Origin: CAYOUV01 sp963790075
Lineage (GTDB): Bacteria; Chloroflexota; Anaerolineae; Anaerolineales; Villigracilaceae
Reading direction: 5' to 3'
DNA length: 64,000 nucleotides
Assembly (NCBI GenBank): GCA_963790075.1
Contig: CAWBNG010000003.1
Coordinates: forward strand, 372,001 to 436,000
Shown: positions 51,281-59,887 of the stretch, piece after piece
Layout: every line of letters begins with the position of its first letter
Position numbering within the stretch: position 1 is the first letter of the stretch
Notes under the pieces: generated by a model
Told to the model about the DNA's origin: nothing
The model's input: only the letters and a program-made list of their open reading frames with translations
Databases searched by the model: none
Position numbers and translations under genes: made by a program

Positions 51281-51886
51281 TCAGACGCTCTGGCGATAGA
51301 ATCGGAAGATCAGGTAAATGCCGGCGCCAATCAGGACCACAGCCCAGATGTAATTGATAATCCCACCCATGGACAGGGATAGCATGACACCCAATAGCCC
51401 CAAAACAGCTGCCGGCCACCAAGCCCATTTCATGCTCGTCAGTAAAGCCACCAGGATAAAAGTTAGCGCCAGCCCCAGGAAGAATATCCCGCCGGTCTCG
51501 ACTCCCCCAACTATGTCAGTTAGACCAGCCACGACAGCCAGGGTGATCATTACCCCACCTGGGATGATCGCCCACCAGCGCGCTTGACGCGCCCCCAGAT
51601 AGACCAACCAAAAAGCCAGGCCGATCCCGCCCAGCACGGACACGCCGCCCCAGGTTCCGGGCAGCCAGATCGCGCCGGCAATGCCAATCAGGGTCATGCC
51701 GGGGATGGCTCCCCACCATTGGCCCGCCGCATAAACATACAGGAAGGCAGCGCCGGCTAACAGGAACATAGCGCCCCAGAAAATATTCGAGACATTTTCG
51801 AGAAAACCCATCGTTTGCGCCAGTGCCAGGGCACCGGCCAGGATGAGCATCACACCGAGCATGATACGATAATCAAAGCGCTTCAT
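51281..51886 (-). CDS. polytopic membrane protein, LiaF-like operon member
   Basis: 201 residues with about seven hydrophobic segments, glycine-rich (GVMLILAGALALAQTMGF, GAMFLLAGAAFLYVYAAG, FFLGLALTFILVALLTSM). There is no recognisable catalytic motif. The composition and the two upstream genes suggest the group of small bacterial envelope-stress membrane proteins (DUF5668/LiaF-TM-like), but the assignment is weak. It is 22 bases after the toast-rack gene, so it is the last gene of a three-gene operon. Confidence 0.65.
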   Translation of the reverse strand: MKRFDYRIMLGVMLILAGALALAQTMGFLENVSNIFWGAMFLLAGAAFLYVYAAGQWWGAIPGMTLIGIAGAIWLPGTWGGVSVLGGIGLAFWLVYLGARQARWWAIIPGGVMITLAVVAGLTDIVGGVETGGIFFLGLALTFILVALLTSMKWAWWPAAVLGLLGVMLSLSMGGIINYIWAVVLIGAGIYLIFRFYRQSV

Positions 51887-51908
51887 TGCATTCTCCTTGG
51901 TAATTAAA

Positions 51909-52706
51909 TTAGTGGATTGTTATTCTGCCAGCCCCGGCATGAATATCCATGTCGATCCGGTTGGCGGCTGAAGCAAAATCTGAAGATTCGTAGGTACGAT
52001 CGGAGCGCGGGAAACGGACCGGATCAATCTCTACAGCCGAGACACCCTGCTCAACCCGAATGCGGGCCGCAACCCCGTCAGGAACACGGATCTTGAGAGA
52101 GGCCGCCCCGATGTCGATTTTGGCCTCCACCTGGCCGGCTGCAGAAGGCATGGTCACTTCGATAGAACTCGCCCCGGCATCCAGGTCAATGAATGTGACC
52201 AGCAAGTCGCGCAGATCGATTTGGGTCTTGCTGGCCCCGGTTTCCAGATAAAGCGCAGTCGGAATTTCACGGTTCAGGCGGACGTCCCAATCCAGGCGCT
52301 GCCACGGGCCGAAAAACGGGACAACTACCACCGGGTTACGCAAATCCACATCCAGACTTTCTCCCGACACACGCTCACGATGGACGATACCGCTGCCAAA
52401 ATTCCCGTTCAGGAATTGTCCTGCCGGGGCGCCTGATCCAAGCCTCAGCACGCCAGCGCCATGGTGCACATGCAGGGAGGCTTTGCTGGCACCCTGCAAA
52501 TCGAGCGTCAGGTTTTCTTCTTCCGCAGAACCGCCCGTCATGAACACATTGAGGATGACCCAGGCACCCGACAAAATCAACAGCAGGGCCCAAAAGTAAT
52601 CCAGCGGACGGCTGCCGCCCGGCAGCCGGAAACCAGCTGACTGCAAGAACAACAAGCCGCCGAGCAGGATGAGAACCACACCCCAGAAAACGCTATTTCG
52701 ACGCAT
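51909..52706 (-). CDS. LiaF-like protein: two membrane segments and a toast-rack beta domain
   Basis: 265 residues. Two N-terminal membrane segments (VFWGVVLILLGGLLFLQSAG and YFWALLLILSGAWVILNVFM), then about 200 residues of repeating beta strands with alternating small and acidic residues (LETGASKTQIDLRDL, DIGAASLKIRVPDG, DIHAGAGRITIH), the pattern of the C-terminal LiaF/DUF4097-like toast-rack fold. LiaF controls the cell-wall-stress kinase LiaS in Firmicutes; no kinase is next to it here. The gap to the previous gene is 3 bases. Confidence 0.75.
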   Translation of the reverse strand: MRRNSVFWGVVLILLGGLLFLQSAGFRLPGGSRPLDYFWALLLILSGAWVILNVFMTGGSAEEENLTLDLQGASKASLHVHHGAGVLRLGSGAPAGQFLNGNFGSGIVHRERVSGESLDVDLRNPVVVVPFFGPWQRLDWDVRLNREIPTALYLETGASKTQIDLRDLLVTFIDLDAGASSIEVTMPSAAGQVEAKIDIGAASLKIRVPDGVAARIRVEQGVSAVEIDPVRFPRSDRTYESSDFASAANRIDMDIHAGAGRITIH

Positions 52707-52709
52707 GGC

Positions 52710-53243
52710 TTACTCCTGTTTGCCTTGCCGGAAGCTGCGGAAGATGCCATTTCCCAGCACCCACAGGCCGAGCAGGATCAATAAGATGGCCGGACCAAAA
52801 TTGCCCAGAATTTGCCAGCCACCCAGGAAGGCTGAGAAAACCAGGAACAGCACAGCGCTGATCACCATCAGGTTCATACCGTGGCGCAGGTTTTGCCGAG
52901 TGTTTTCTCCCAACAATCCCGTCAGGATCGTACCGACCCCTACGAAACCTGGAATGAGCGCCCACATGTAAGACCAGGAGCCCCAATCCTGAGTCGCATT
53001 CTGATAGTACAGAATGCCGCCGATCCCGGCAACAATTGAGGCTGGGACCGCCAAACCCGGGGAGCCCAGGATCAAAGCCAAGAGTAGGATGATCGCACCT
53101 GCGCCGATGACCGTAAAGGGCCAAATCGAAAATTGGGCCACCCACTCCTGCAAACCGGGCACAGTTTTCTGGGCGATGAACCAGCCGCCAAGCAAGATCA
53201 GGATGATTCCCAATCCGAGCTGGGAACGATTTTTTCGATCCAT
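52710..53243 (-). CDS. DUF5668/LiaF-TM-like membrane protein
   Basis: 177 residues with about six hydrophobic segments (LGLGIILILLGGWFIAQ, FTVIGAGAIILLLALILG, NLMVISAVLFLVFSAFLGG, PAILLILLGLWVLGNG), the repeating pattern of bacterial LiaI/LiaF transmembrane domains. AGGAG lies upstream of the ATG at 53241-53243. It is the first gene of the three-gene envelope operon. A function in envelope stress is inferred from the family only. Confidence 0.7.
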   Translation of the reverse strand: MDRKNRSQLGLGIILILLGGWFIAQKTVPGLQEWVAQFSIWPFTVIGAGAIILLLALILGSPGLAVPASIVAGIGGILYYQNATQDWGSWSYMWALIPGFVGVGTILTGLLGENTRQNLRHGMNLMVISAVLFLVFSAFLGGWQILGNFGPAILLILLGLWVLGNGIFRSFRQGKQE

Positions 53244-53387
53244 TGCATTCTCCTTATTTTGATATCTTCCAGCGTTTTATCGTTTAATTAAAACAACACA
53301 CTCCAATATGAGTATACGCGAAAAGTACCGCAGAGTTGCACAGGTGAATATCACGAATTTTCTGCAAGTTGAGCCGAATCCAACCAA

Positions 53388-53421
53388 GACGGACCTTCTC
53401 TATAAAAGCAGAAGATCCGTC
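53388..53421 (-). terminator. hairpin after the SH3 lipoprotein gene
   Basis: GACGGACCTTC (53388-53398) and GAAGATCCGTC (53411-53421) pair over 11 positions with one mismatch, 25 bases after the stop of the lipoprotein gene on the minus strand. It is followed by TTGG, so it is a weak terminator. The rest of the 200-base interval 53244-53445 shows only the upstream region of the LiaF-like operon. Confidence 0.5.
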
Positions 53422-53445
53422 GCTCCACAACTAGAACTTATTCGA

Positions 53446-54336
53446 TCAATTATTGGCTGAGATTACCAGCGTCCAGTTAACATAACCGCTACCGGAGTTA
53501 AAATCAATCTTAATTGTGTCTCGATCGCTGTCATTTCCGAAAAAATTCGTCCAGGTTTTATTGCAACCCGGGCTGCCACTCTTGGTGTTTCCCACATCCT
53601 GTACCTTGACATTGCCGACTCCGTCCCCGCTGCAGGTCAGGGAAAAGATGATGTCACCCGAATGTTTGTTGCTATCAAAACCAACTGCCCGGACGTAGAC
53701 ACGATCGGTCGAATCACCATTGGGGTAGGAAATCACACCGTTGAAACTCTTGGCATCATTTTTGATGTTGATATCGGTGGTGATGTCGCTGTCCGAAGGC
53801 GCCCCACCGCCACCCGAGCCCCCGGATGTGCCCGAACCACCTGAACTACCTGATCCGCTTGATCCGCCGGAGCTTCCGGAGCCGCTGCTACCGCCGCTGG
53901 AAGCCTGGGGGGGCGGAGGCGCATCAACCACCGGGACACCTGAGAGATCCGTCGTATCCGTATAATAGGTCGAGATCCAACCGGAGCCGCCATCATCCAA
54001 GGCTACCAGCAACCAGGTCCCCGCTGCATTCTTGCCAATCACCGGCACGGTTGTACCTCCCGGCAGGAAGGTGGTAATCGAAAATCCAGTGCTGGGTCCA
54101 CCACGCACGTTCAAGTCCTGCTTGGTGGTGGCTGTTGGACCAGTTAGTCCCTTACTCGATTCGGTTGGAGTAGGCTCGGGCGGATTAGTCGCCGTCACCA
54201 CAATCGTCACCACCTCCGGCGTTGAGGTTGGGGTGGCCGCATCCCCACCCCCTCCGGGGAGACTACATGCAAAAGCTGCAAGTACGATAACGGTCAGGAT
54301 TGCAAAAAAACGATTCCCAACAAAAGCATTCTTCAT
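53446..54336 (-). CDS. secreted SH3b lipoprotein with Ser/Gly linker
   Basis: 296 residues. A lipobox AAFACSLP (cysteine near residue 24), a Thr/Pro linker, one SH3b-like domain (DLNVRGGPSTGFSITTFLPG ... GWISTYY), then about 45 residues of Ser/Gly repeats (SSGGSSGSGSSGG type) and a beta-rich C-terminal domain of about 100 residues with two cysteines (SLTCSGD, GSPGCNK). The last domain is not recognised. AAGGAG precedes the ATG. The gene has its own promoter and is divergent from hypE. Confidence 0.75.
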   Translation of the reverse strand: MKNAFVGNRFFAILTVIVLAAFACSLPGGGGDAATPTSTPEVVTIVVTATNPPEPTPTESSKGLTGPTATTKQDLNVRGGPSTGFSITTFLPGGTTVPVIGKNAAGTWLLVALDDGGSGWISTYYTDTTDLSGVPVVDAPPPPQASSGGSSGSGSSGGSSGSGSSGGSGTSGGSGGGGAPSDSDITTDINIKNDAKSFNGVISYPNGDSTDRVYVRAVGFDSNKHSGDIIFSLTCSGDGVGNVKVQDVGNTKSGSPGCNKTWTNFFGNDSDRDTIKIDFNSGSGYVNWTLVISANN

Positions 54337-54374
54337 CCTACATTCTCCTTATTAATACTTTACAAAGATTACCA

Positions 54375-54403
54375 AATTTATCGCCATATTAGCATATTAT
54401 CAA
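54375..54403 (-). promoter_or_regulatory. predicted promoter of the SH3b lipoprotein gene
   Basis: Minus strand: TTGATA (54398-54403, five of six consensus positions), 17-base spacer, TAAATT (54375-54380, four of six), 38 bases before the ATG. The interval 54337-54523 between this gene and hypE holds no other gene. Confidence 0.6.
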
Positions 54404-54523
54404 CCGATCTGCAAATCAGTCCCCCGAAACTCCTATTTTCAAATCGAAAGCTGGTACCACGATTGCCCAAACACGCTCTTCAAGGAGCTCTTCGAGTACA
54501 ATACACCCAAACCGAGGTGAATC

Positions 54524-55579
54524 ATGGAAATCCCTTCTTTTGATGGCTGGACCTGTCCCCTGCCCTTGCAGAATTACCCCACAATTGTGATGGGGCATGG
54601 CAGCGGTGGCAAGATGATGAACGACCTGATCCGACACCTTTTCGCAGCGGAATTTAAGAACGAACTCCTTGGCCAATTGGCGGATTCGACGGCGCTCGAA
54701 CTTCCCCCGGGCCGGGTCGCCTTTTCGACCAATTCCTTCGTCGTCAGCCCGCTGATCTTCCCGGGCGGTGACATCGGCGAATTGGCCGTCAACGGCACCG
54801 TCAACGACCTAGCGATGAGCGGGGCGCGCCCGCTGTACCTGTCGGCCGGATTCATCCTCGAAGAAGGGCTGGCGATGGAAACCCTGGGGCGTATCGCGGC
54901 CTCGATGGCTGGCGCCTGCAAACGCGCGGGCGTACAAATTGCCACCGGGGACACCAAAGTGGTCAACAAATCCCACGGCGACGGGATATACATCAATACG
55001 ACCGGTATCGGGATCATCCCCGACGACCTGCAAATCGGGCCGGACCGCGCCCGTCCCGGCGACGCGGTGCTCGTCAGCGGAACGCTGGGTGATCACGGCA
55101 TGGCCATTATGTCGGTGCGCGAAGGGTTGCAATTCGAAAGCCAGATCCGGAGCGATACCGCCCCGCTGCATGGACTGGTGGAGGCGATGCTGGCCGTCAC
55201 CCGCAAAGTACACTGCCTGCGCGATGCCACCCGCGGTGGCCTATCCGCTGTGTTGAATGAACTGGCAGCTGCCTCGAAAGTTGGGATTGAATTCGAAGAG
55301 ACGAAAGTGCCTGTCAAACCAGCGGTCAATGCTGCCTGTGAAATGCTCGGGCTTGACCCGCTTTACATTGCCAACGAGGGGAAATTGGTAGCCTTCGTCC
55401 CGGCAGAATATGCCGAGGCCGTGCTGGAGGCCATGCAAGCGCACGAATTTGGCAGGGATGCGGTGCGTATCGGCACAGTGGTGGCCGAACATCCTGGCCT
55501 GGTGGTGGCGAAAACTGCCATCGGCGGCTCGCGCGTGGTGGACCTGCCGGCCGGGGAATTGCTGCCGCGCATCTGTTGA
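54524..55579 (+). CDS. hypE: hydrogenase maturation factor HypE
   Basis: 351 residues. The N-terminus VMGHGSGGKMMNDLI, FSTNSFVVSPLIFPGGDIGE, AVNGTVNDLAMSGARPLYLS and IATGDTKVV are typical of HypE, and the protein ends with PRIC. In the family the C-terminal cysteine is carbamoylated by HypF and dehydrated with ATP to a thiocyanate, the source of the cyanide ligands of [NiFe] hydrogenase. No other hyp gene or hydrogenase is in the window. SelD has a similar fold, but the tail and motifs are those of HypE. GAGGTG precedes the ATG. Confidence 0.93.
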   Translation: MEIPSFDGWTCPLPLQNYPTIVMGHGSGGKMMNDLIRHLFAAEFKNELLGQLADSTALELPPGRVAFSTNSFVVSPLIFPGGDIGELAVNGTVNDLAMSGARPLYLSAGFILEEGLAMETLGRIAASMAGACKRAGVQIATGDTKVVNKSHGDGIYINTTGIGIIPDDLQIGPDRARPGDAVLVSGTLGDHGMAIMSVREGLQFESQIRSDTAPLHGLVEAMLAVTRKVHCLRDATRGGLSAVLNELAAASKVGIEFEETKVPVKPAVNAACEMLGLDPLYIANEGKLVAFVPAEYAEAVLEAMQAHEFGRDAVRIGTVVAEHPGLVVAKTAIGGSRVVDLPAGELLPRIC

Positions 55580-55591
55580 TGTCAAGATCGT

Positions 55592-56233
55592 ATGACAGCT
55601 GATTACCTGATCCCCGCCGAAGAAATCCGCCGTGAGGTTACGGTCGTCAATTCACGCTTTATTGCCAGTCTTGCTCCGGTCTTCACAACAGACGAGGCCA
55701 AGGTTTTCATCACCCGTATCCGCAAAGAATTTGGGAATGCCACCCATAACGTCCCGATTTACATCCTCGGTGGCGGGAACAACCTAGTCGAATACTGCAA
55801 CGACGACGGCGAGCCATCCGGCACCGCCGGGCGCCCGGCACTGGCGGTCTTGCACGGCAGCGGACTGGGGAATGCAGCGCTTGTGATAACACGCTACTTC
55901 GGCGGGACACTCCTCGGAAAAGGCGGGCTGGTCAAGGCTTACACTGAGGCGGCCCAAGCGGTGGTAGCAAACGTGCCGCGCGCCCGCATACAGCAGGTGC
56001 ATCTGGTTAGACTGGCGCTGCCCTACCACCTGCTTGAACGAGTCCGGATATTGGTGGAACGACAAAGCGGGGAAATCCTGGGCGAAGAATTCACAGCCGA
56101 GGTCAGCATGACTTTCCGCCTCCCGGTCGAAGAGCTGCAAGGGTTTCAGATCGCGCTGCAGGAGTTATCGGCCGGGAAACTACAAGCCGAAATCATAGAA
56201 ACCCTCCCGAGGCTGGTACCCGTCCATCCTTGA
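55592..56233 (+). CDS. YigZ/IMPACT-family protein
   Basis: 213 residues. The N-terminal UPF0029 domain has NSRFIASLAPVFTTDEA, NVPIYILGGGNNLVEYCNDD-GEPSGTAGRP in part (EPSGTAGRPALAVL) and VITRYFGGTLLGKGGLVKAY; the C-terminal domain is alpha/beta. The family is linked to translation under stress, for example IMPACT in yeast, and in bacteria its role is not settled. It follows hypE by 12 bases and is probably cotranscribed with it, although no functional link is known. Confidence 0.9.
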   Translation: MTADYLIPAEEIRREVTVVNSRFIASLAPVFTTDEAKVFITRIRKEFGNATHNVPIYILGGGNNLVEYCNDDGEPSGTAGRPALAVLHGSGLGNAALVITRYFGGTLLGKGGLVKAYTEAAQAVVANVPRARIQQVHLVRLALPYHLLERVRILVERQSGEILGEEFTAEVSMTFRLPVEELQGFQIALQELSAGKLQAEIIETLPRLVPVHP

Positions 56234-56276
56234 TTCTCAAGAACAAATAATCCTATCTCAAATGAGCCCGTTTTAC

Positions 56277-57192
56277 CTATAAAACTGCCTTCGCCAGCGC
56301 TTCCAGCCCGTCCAGGTCGTCCAGATCCAGCCATTGCAGCATGATGCGCTGCAGTCCGACCTCGCTCAGTGCCTTTAGCTGCTGGTTTACCTGGGCGGCA
56401 GAGCCAGCGATCAATCCGCGTTCAAGCGCTTGTTCCAGGCTGCGGTCGTGCACCTCTAGTTTCCCCTTCAAAGCTGCCTGATCCTTGCCAAAGATACAGC
56501 CGGACATCATTGAGCGGCGCACGGATTCGGGTGCCCTCCCAACCGTTAGCAGTTTTTGATCCAGGCGAGCGTTCAAACTTTTAAATTCTTCCGGCCGCAG
56601 CATGATGCAATTCCACTCATCAGCATAGCGAGCCACATAAGACAGGGTGCGCTTCTCACCGTTGCCGCCCACCAGGATGCGTGGTCCACCCGGCCTTTGA
56701 GGACGTGGCAGCAACTGCGCATCCTGCAGTTCAAAATAACGGCCCTCAAAAGTCACTGGCTCTTCCTGCTGCAATAAACGACTGATCACTTCCAGGCCTT
56801 CCGCAAAACGGTCGAAACGGGATTTGAGGTCCAGGAGCTCGAAGCCAAACAGCTGGTGTTCGCGTTCCTGCCAGCCCGCACCCAGGCCGAGCGTCAGTCG
56901 CCCGTTTGACAAGTCATCGACCGCGGCAGCCATACGGGCGGTCAACGCCGGGTGGCGGAAGGAGACCGGAGACACCAGCGGACCAAACTCGATGCGCTGG
57001 GTGTTGCCTGCCAACCAGGTCAGGGAAGTCCACAATTCAAGCGAACTCGAGGTCGGGTGGATGCGCATTGGTGAAATGATCGGAGCGGAAAAGTCCTACA
57101 AATCCGGCGTCTTCAACCAGGCGAGCAATCTTCTGCCAGCGCGGCCAGGTCAGGCCGTTCTGTCCTTCGATCATGATTGCAATTTCGAGCAT
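56277..57192 (-). pseudogene. luciferase-like (LLM class, F420-type) oxidoreductase, frameshifted as written
   Basis: About 304 residues when one base is removed. From the ATG at 57190-57192 (GAGGAGG 7 bases upstream) the frame reads MLEIAIMIEGQNGLTWPRW ... GLFRSDHFTNAHPPDLE, then goes off at GAGTTCGCTTGA. Dropping one T near 57044-57045 gives ESLELW and joins the long second frame (TSLTWLAGNTQRIEFGPLVS, NGRLTLGLGAGWQEREH, LVGGNGEKRT). The fold is that of coenzyme F420- or FMN-dependent monooxygenases and reductases; the substrate is unknown. The indel may be a sequence error. Confidence 0.85.
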
Positions 57193-57237
57193 TTTTCTGC
57201 CTCCTCATTCCAGCCAATAAACCCAAAACACGGGTGT

Positions 57238-58095
57238 TTAGGTTACCAGATCCGGCAAAGCCAGCCAGACACCCTTCTGCTGCGGATGTTTGACATCCCG
57301 AACAAGGATGCCCTTCTCGTCCAGCTTTTCCAGGGTGCGCTGCACCAGTTCCGGCTTCCAGCCAAATAATTTACCCACGTCGCGCGCCTGGGCCGCACCC
57401 ACTGATCGAAACAATAGCTCAACCAACTTCTGGCGCGCCTCCCCCTCCCCAATGAAGCGTGCCTGCTCGGGCAGTTCCGGGTAATAACGCGCAGTGATTT
57501 CATAAATGAAAGCATAACGCCAGGCTCCGGCTTCAGCCACACCGACCGGTAGAATCTTGAAGTCCCTTTGCAGGTCTTCCAACGCGCGGTTGAACTCCAA
57601 ATCCTTGGCATTGGACATATGTGCGGCGTTGCGCAGATCGAGCGTATTCATGCGGCCGACATCCAGCAAAACCTCGTAGATCAGCTTGGCAGCCTGGGTC
57701 ATGCGTCCTTCCTGGTAAGCCAAGAGATAGTCTTCCTCTGGTGAGCCGTAATTTTCGGTCAGGGCGTAATAGTAAGGTGCCACTTCCAAGGAGATCATGG
57801 TCGCTTTGCGGCGCAGCACTTTGGCGTAATACCAGATACGTTTATCGAGGGCATCGTCCTTCCAGCCCCAAGTTTTGTGACCGGGGTCGTCGTGCTCGTT
57901 TGGGACCGGGCGGTCACCGGCCACGGCCGTCCACAAGCTGGGCAGGTCGATGCCCTTGATCGGCCAGAAGTAGATATAGCCCCGTTGGTTGACGAAATCC
58001 AGCGCCTGGGCTGGGGAATTGATCCGGGGTGTGGGCGGCAGGTGAAAAGTCCCGGCCCGATAGATGGTCAGATGTTCCAAATCCAGTGTGGGCAT
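57238..58095 (-). CDS. AlkZ-related winged-helix protein
   Basis: 285 residues. The block GYIYFWPIKGIDLPSLWTAV near the N-terminus, RWYYAKVLRRKATMISLE-like WYYAKVLRRKATMISLE, and the C-terminal part PELVQRTLEKLDEKGILVRD are typical of proteins annotated as AlkZ-related or HTH_42, which are akin to the interstrand-crosslink glycosylase YcaQ/AlkZ. Whether it is active on DNA is unknown; the QxQ motif of true AlkZ enzymes was not seen. The ATG is 6 bases after TAGAAT and has no clear ribosome-binding site, so it may be leaderless. Confidence 0.65.
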   Translation of the reverse strand: MPTLDLEHLTIYRAGTFHLPPTPRINSPAQALDFVNQRGYIYFWPIKGIDLPSLWTAVAGDRPVPNEHDDPGHKTWGWKDDALDKRIWYYAKVLRRKATMISLEVAPYYYALTENYGSPEEDYLLAYQEGRMTQAAKLIYEVLLDVGRMNTLDLRNAAHMSNAKDLEFNRALEDLQRDFKILPVGVAEAGAWRYAFIYEITARYYPELPEQARFIGEGEARQKLVELLFRSVGAAQARDVGKLFGWKPELVQRTLEKLDEKGILVRDVKHPQQKGVWLALPDLVT

Positions 58096-58201
58096 GTTCC
58101 GATTCTAGCATACCTGTTTACTGGGCCAGTGCACCTAATGGTTACCTTAAGAGGGGCAACCCGCAAAAGGTTGGGCGTTATAATCATTAAAAGGTGCAAA
58201 G

Positions 58202-59086
58202 ATGGCAGAACAAAGCCAAATCGACCAGTTGCAGCAACTGATCACAGATGAGATCTTTAAGGCCATGGGTTGGGTCGAGCGCGGAATGGGACGCAAACTG
58301 TTCAACCCGCTCTTCGCCCGCGCCACGCGGCATTTTTCGGAATTGTTCGCCGGCTTGGAAGAACAGCTGGCCCAACACGGACTGCCGCAGGCTGCCAGCT
58401 GGCTGCTGCCGAACTTCGTGCAAGGCTGCCAAGTGTGCGGTCGCGAAAACATCCCAGCAGATGGACCACTGGTGATCGCCTGCAACCATCCGGGTGCGGT
58501 CGATTCGGTTTTGGTAGCAGCCAACGCTGGGCGTCAGGACCTTAAAATCATCGGTGGAGACATCCCCTTTCTGGTCCACCTGCCGAACGTCAGTCGCCAC
58601 ATGATCTACACGTCTTACACTGACACACATGTGCGCATGGCTGTTGTACGCCAGTCGATCCGCCACCTGCAGGAGAACGGTTCGCTGCTGCTCTTCGCCC
58701 GGACGACCACCGAGCCGGATCCGGCTGTCATGCCGGGTGCCCTGGCCGAACTGGAACATTGGTCCCGCAGCCTGGAGGTCTTCCTGGAACGCGTGCCCGA
58801 TACGCGTGTAGTGGTAGCCATCCTCAGCGGCGTGCTACGGCCAGAATCACTGCGGCATCCTTTCACCTGGCTGCGCCGCAAGACGCGCGTTGACCACCAA
58901 AGACTGGCAATGTTCATCCAGATCATCCAGCAGATGGTCCTGGGACAAAACTTCGCGTTAGTGCCCAAATTGACCTTTGGTCCAGTGATGGATGTCAAAA
59001 CACTGCGTCGGGACGGAAGACCCTTACAAAATATTATCGCATGCGCCAAACAGCTCATGCAGGAACATCTGGTAGGCCAAGTATGA
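58202..59086 (+). CDS. lysophospholipid acyltransferase-like (PlsC) protein
   Basis: 294 residues. The acyltransferase motif is seen as IACNHPGAVDSVLVAAN (NHxxxxD type; residue about 99) and a second block around SLLLFARTTTEPDPA (FPxGxxE-like, less clear). There is no obvious membrane helix. Such proteins add an acyl chain to glycerolipids, but the substrate is not known. AAGGTG precedes the ATG and a perfect TATAAT is 17 bases upstream. The TGA overlaps the pgl ATG by 4 bases, which ties it to the pentose-phosphate genes. Confidence 0.75.
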   Translation: MAEQSQIDQLQQLITDEIFKAMGWVERGMGRKLFNPLFARATRHFSELFAGLEEQLAQHGLPQAASWLLPNFVQGCQVCGRENIPADGPLVIACNHPGAVDSVLVAANAGRQDLKIIGGDIPFLVHLPNVSRHMIYTSYTDTHVRMAVVRQSIRHLQENGSLLLFARTTTEPDPAVMPGALAELEHWSRSLEVFLERVPDTRVVVAILSGVLRPESLRHPFTWLRRKTRVDHQRLAMFIQIIQQMVLGQNFALVPKLTFGPVMDVKTLRRDGRPLQNIIACAKQLMQEHLVGQV

Positions 59087-59820
59087 AATCACAGATTCGA
59101 ATCTTCAAAGACATCGAAGCCCTCAGTCAGGCGGCAGCTGTGCAATTCGTCGAACTGGCTGGGGCAGCAATCGACCAGCGCGGACAATTTCTGGTCGCGC
59201 TTTCCGGCGGCGGCACACCACAGCGCCTGTTTCAGCTACTGGCCGCAGCGCCCTACCGCGACCAGGTGGCCTGGGCCAAAGTTCATGTTTTTTGGGGCGA
59301 CGAGCGCTGTGTCCCGCCAAACGATCGGGGCAGCAACTATGGCCAGGCTAATCAGGCACTCCTGAAACAGGTCCCCCTCCCGGCAGAAAACATTCACCGC
59401 GTAAAGGGGGAACTAGAGCCCAAAGCAGCCTCTGATGATTACGCGAAAGTTCTGGGAGCCTTTGCAGAGACCGGGCATCCCTGGCCGCGCTTCGACCTGA
59501 TCCATTTGGGCATGGGCGAAGACGGGCACACGGCCTCACTCTTCCCCGGGTCGGATCCCCAGGCAGGGGCAGATTCCCTCAGCATGGCGGTGATGGGCCA
59601 CTACCAGGGGCGACCTGCGCAGCGCATTACCCTGACGCTACCGGTCATCAATGGCGCCCGTCAGGTCACATTTTTAGTGGCCGGCGAGAACAAGGCCGAA
59701 ACGTTGGAGAAGGTGCTGCACGGCCCTTCCCTGCCTAGACAGTTCCCTGCGCAGCGCGTGCAGCCGGAAAACGGCCAGCTCACCTGGCTGGTGGATGAAG
59801 CAGCCGCGCAGAAATTATAA
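59083..59820 (+). CDS. pgl: 6-phosphogluconolactonase
   Basis: 245 residues from the ATG at 59083, which overlaps the previous stop. The motif FLVALSGGGTPQRLFQLL and VHVFWGDERCVPPNDRGSNY, followed by LIHLGMGEDGHTASLFPG, define the DevB-type lactonase. It hydrolyses 6-phosphogluconolactone to 6-phosphogluconate, step two of the oxidative pentose-phosphate pathway. Its partners gnd and zwf follow in the same operon. An upstream ATG at 59041 lies inside the previous gene and does not fit the family start. Confidence 0.94.
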   Translation: MKSQIRIFKDIEALSQAAAVQFVELAGAAIDQRGQFLVALSGGGTPQRLFQLLAAAPYRDQVAWAKVHVFWGDERCVPPNDRGSNYGQANQALLKQVPLPAENIHRVKGELEPKAASDDYAKVLGAFAETGHPWPRFDLIHLGMGEDGHTASLFPGSDPQAGADSLSMAVMGHYQGRPAQRITLTLPVINGARQVTFLVAGENKAETLEKVLHGPSLPRQFPAQRVQPENGQLTWLVDEAAAQKL

Positions 59821-59887
59821 AATACAACCCAGCGGCGATGATCCCGGTCGTCGCATTGAAAAAATGTCGTAATTGGAGGTTTAAATC

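Noticed and set aside
53770..53900. Ser/Gly repeats of the lipoprotein gene as a possible DNA repeat or CRISPR-like array
   Set aside because: The repeat is a degenerate coding repeat (SSGGSG type) in frame with a lipoprotein; there are no equal spacers.
54524..55579. Selenophosphate synthetase (SelD), which would fit the selenoprotein
   Set aside because: The motifs and the C-terminal PRIC are those of HypE; the catalytic Cys/Sec loop of SelD is absent.
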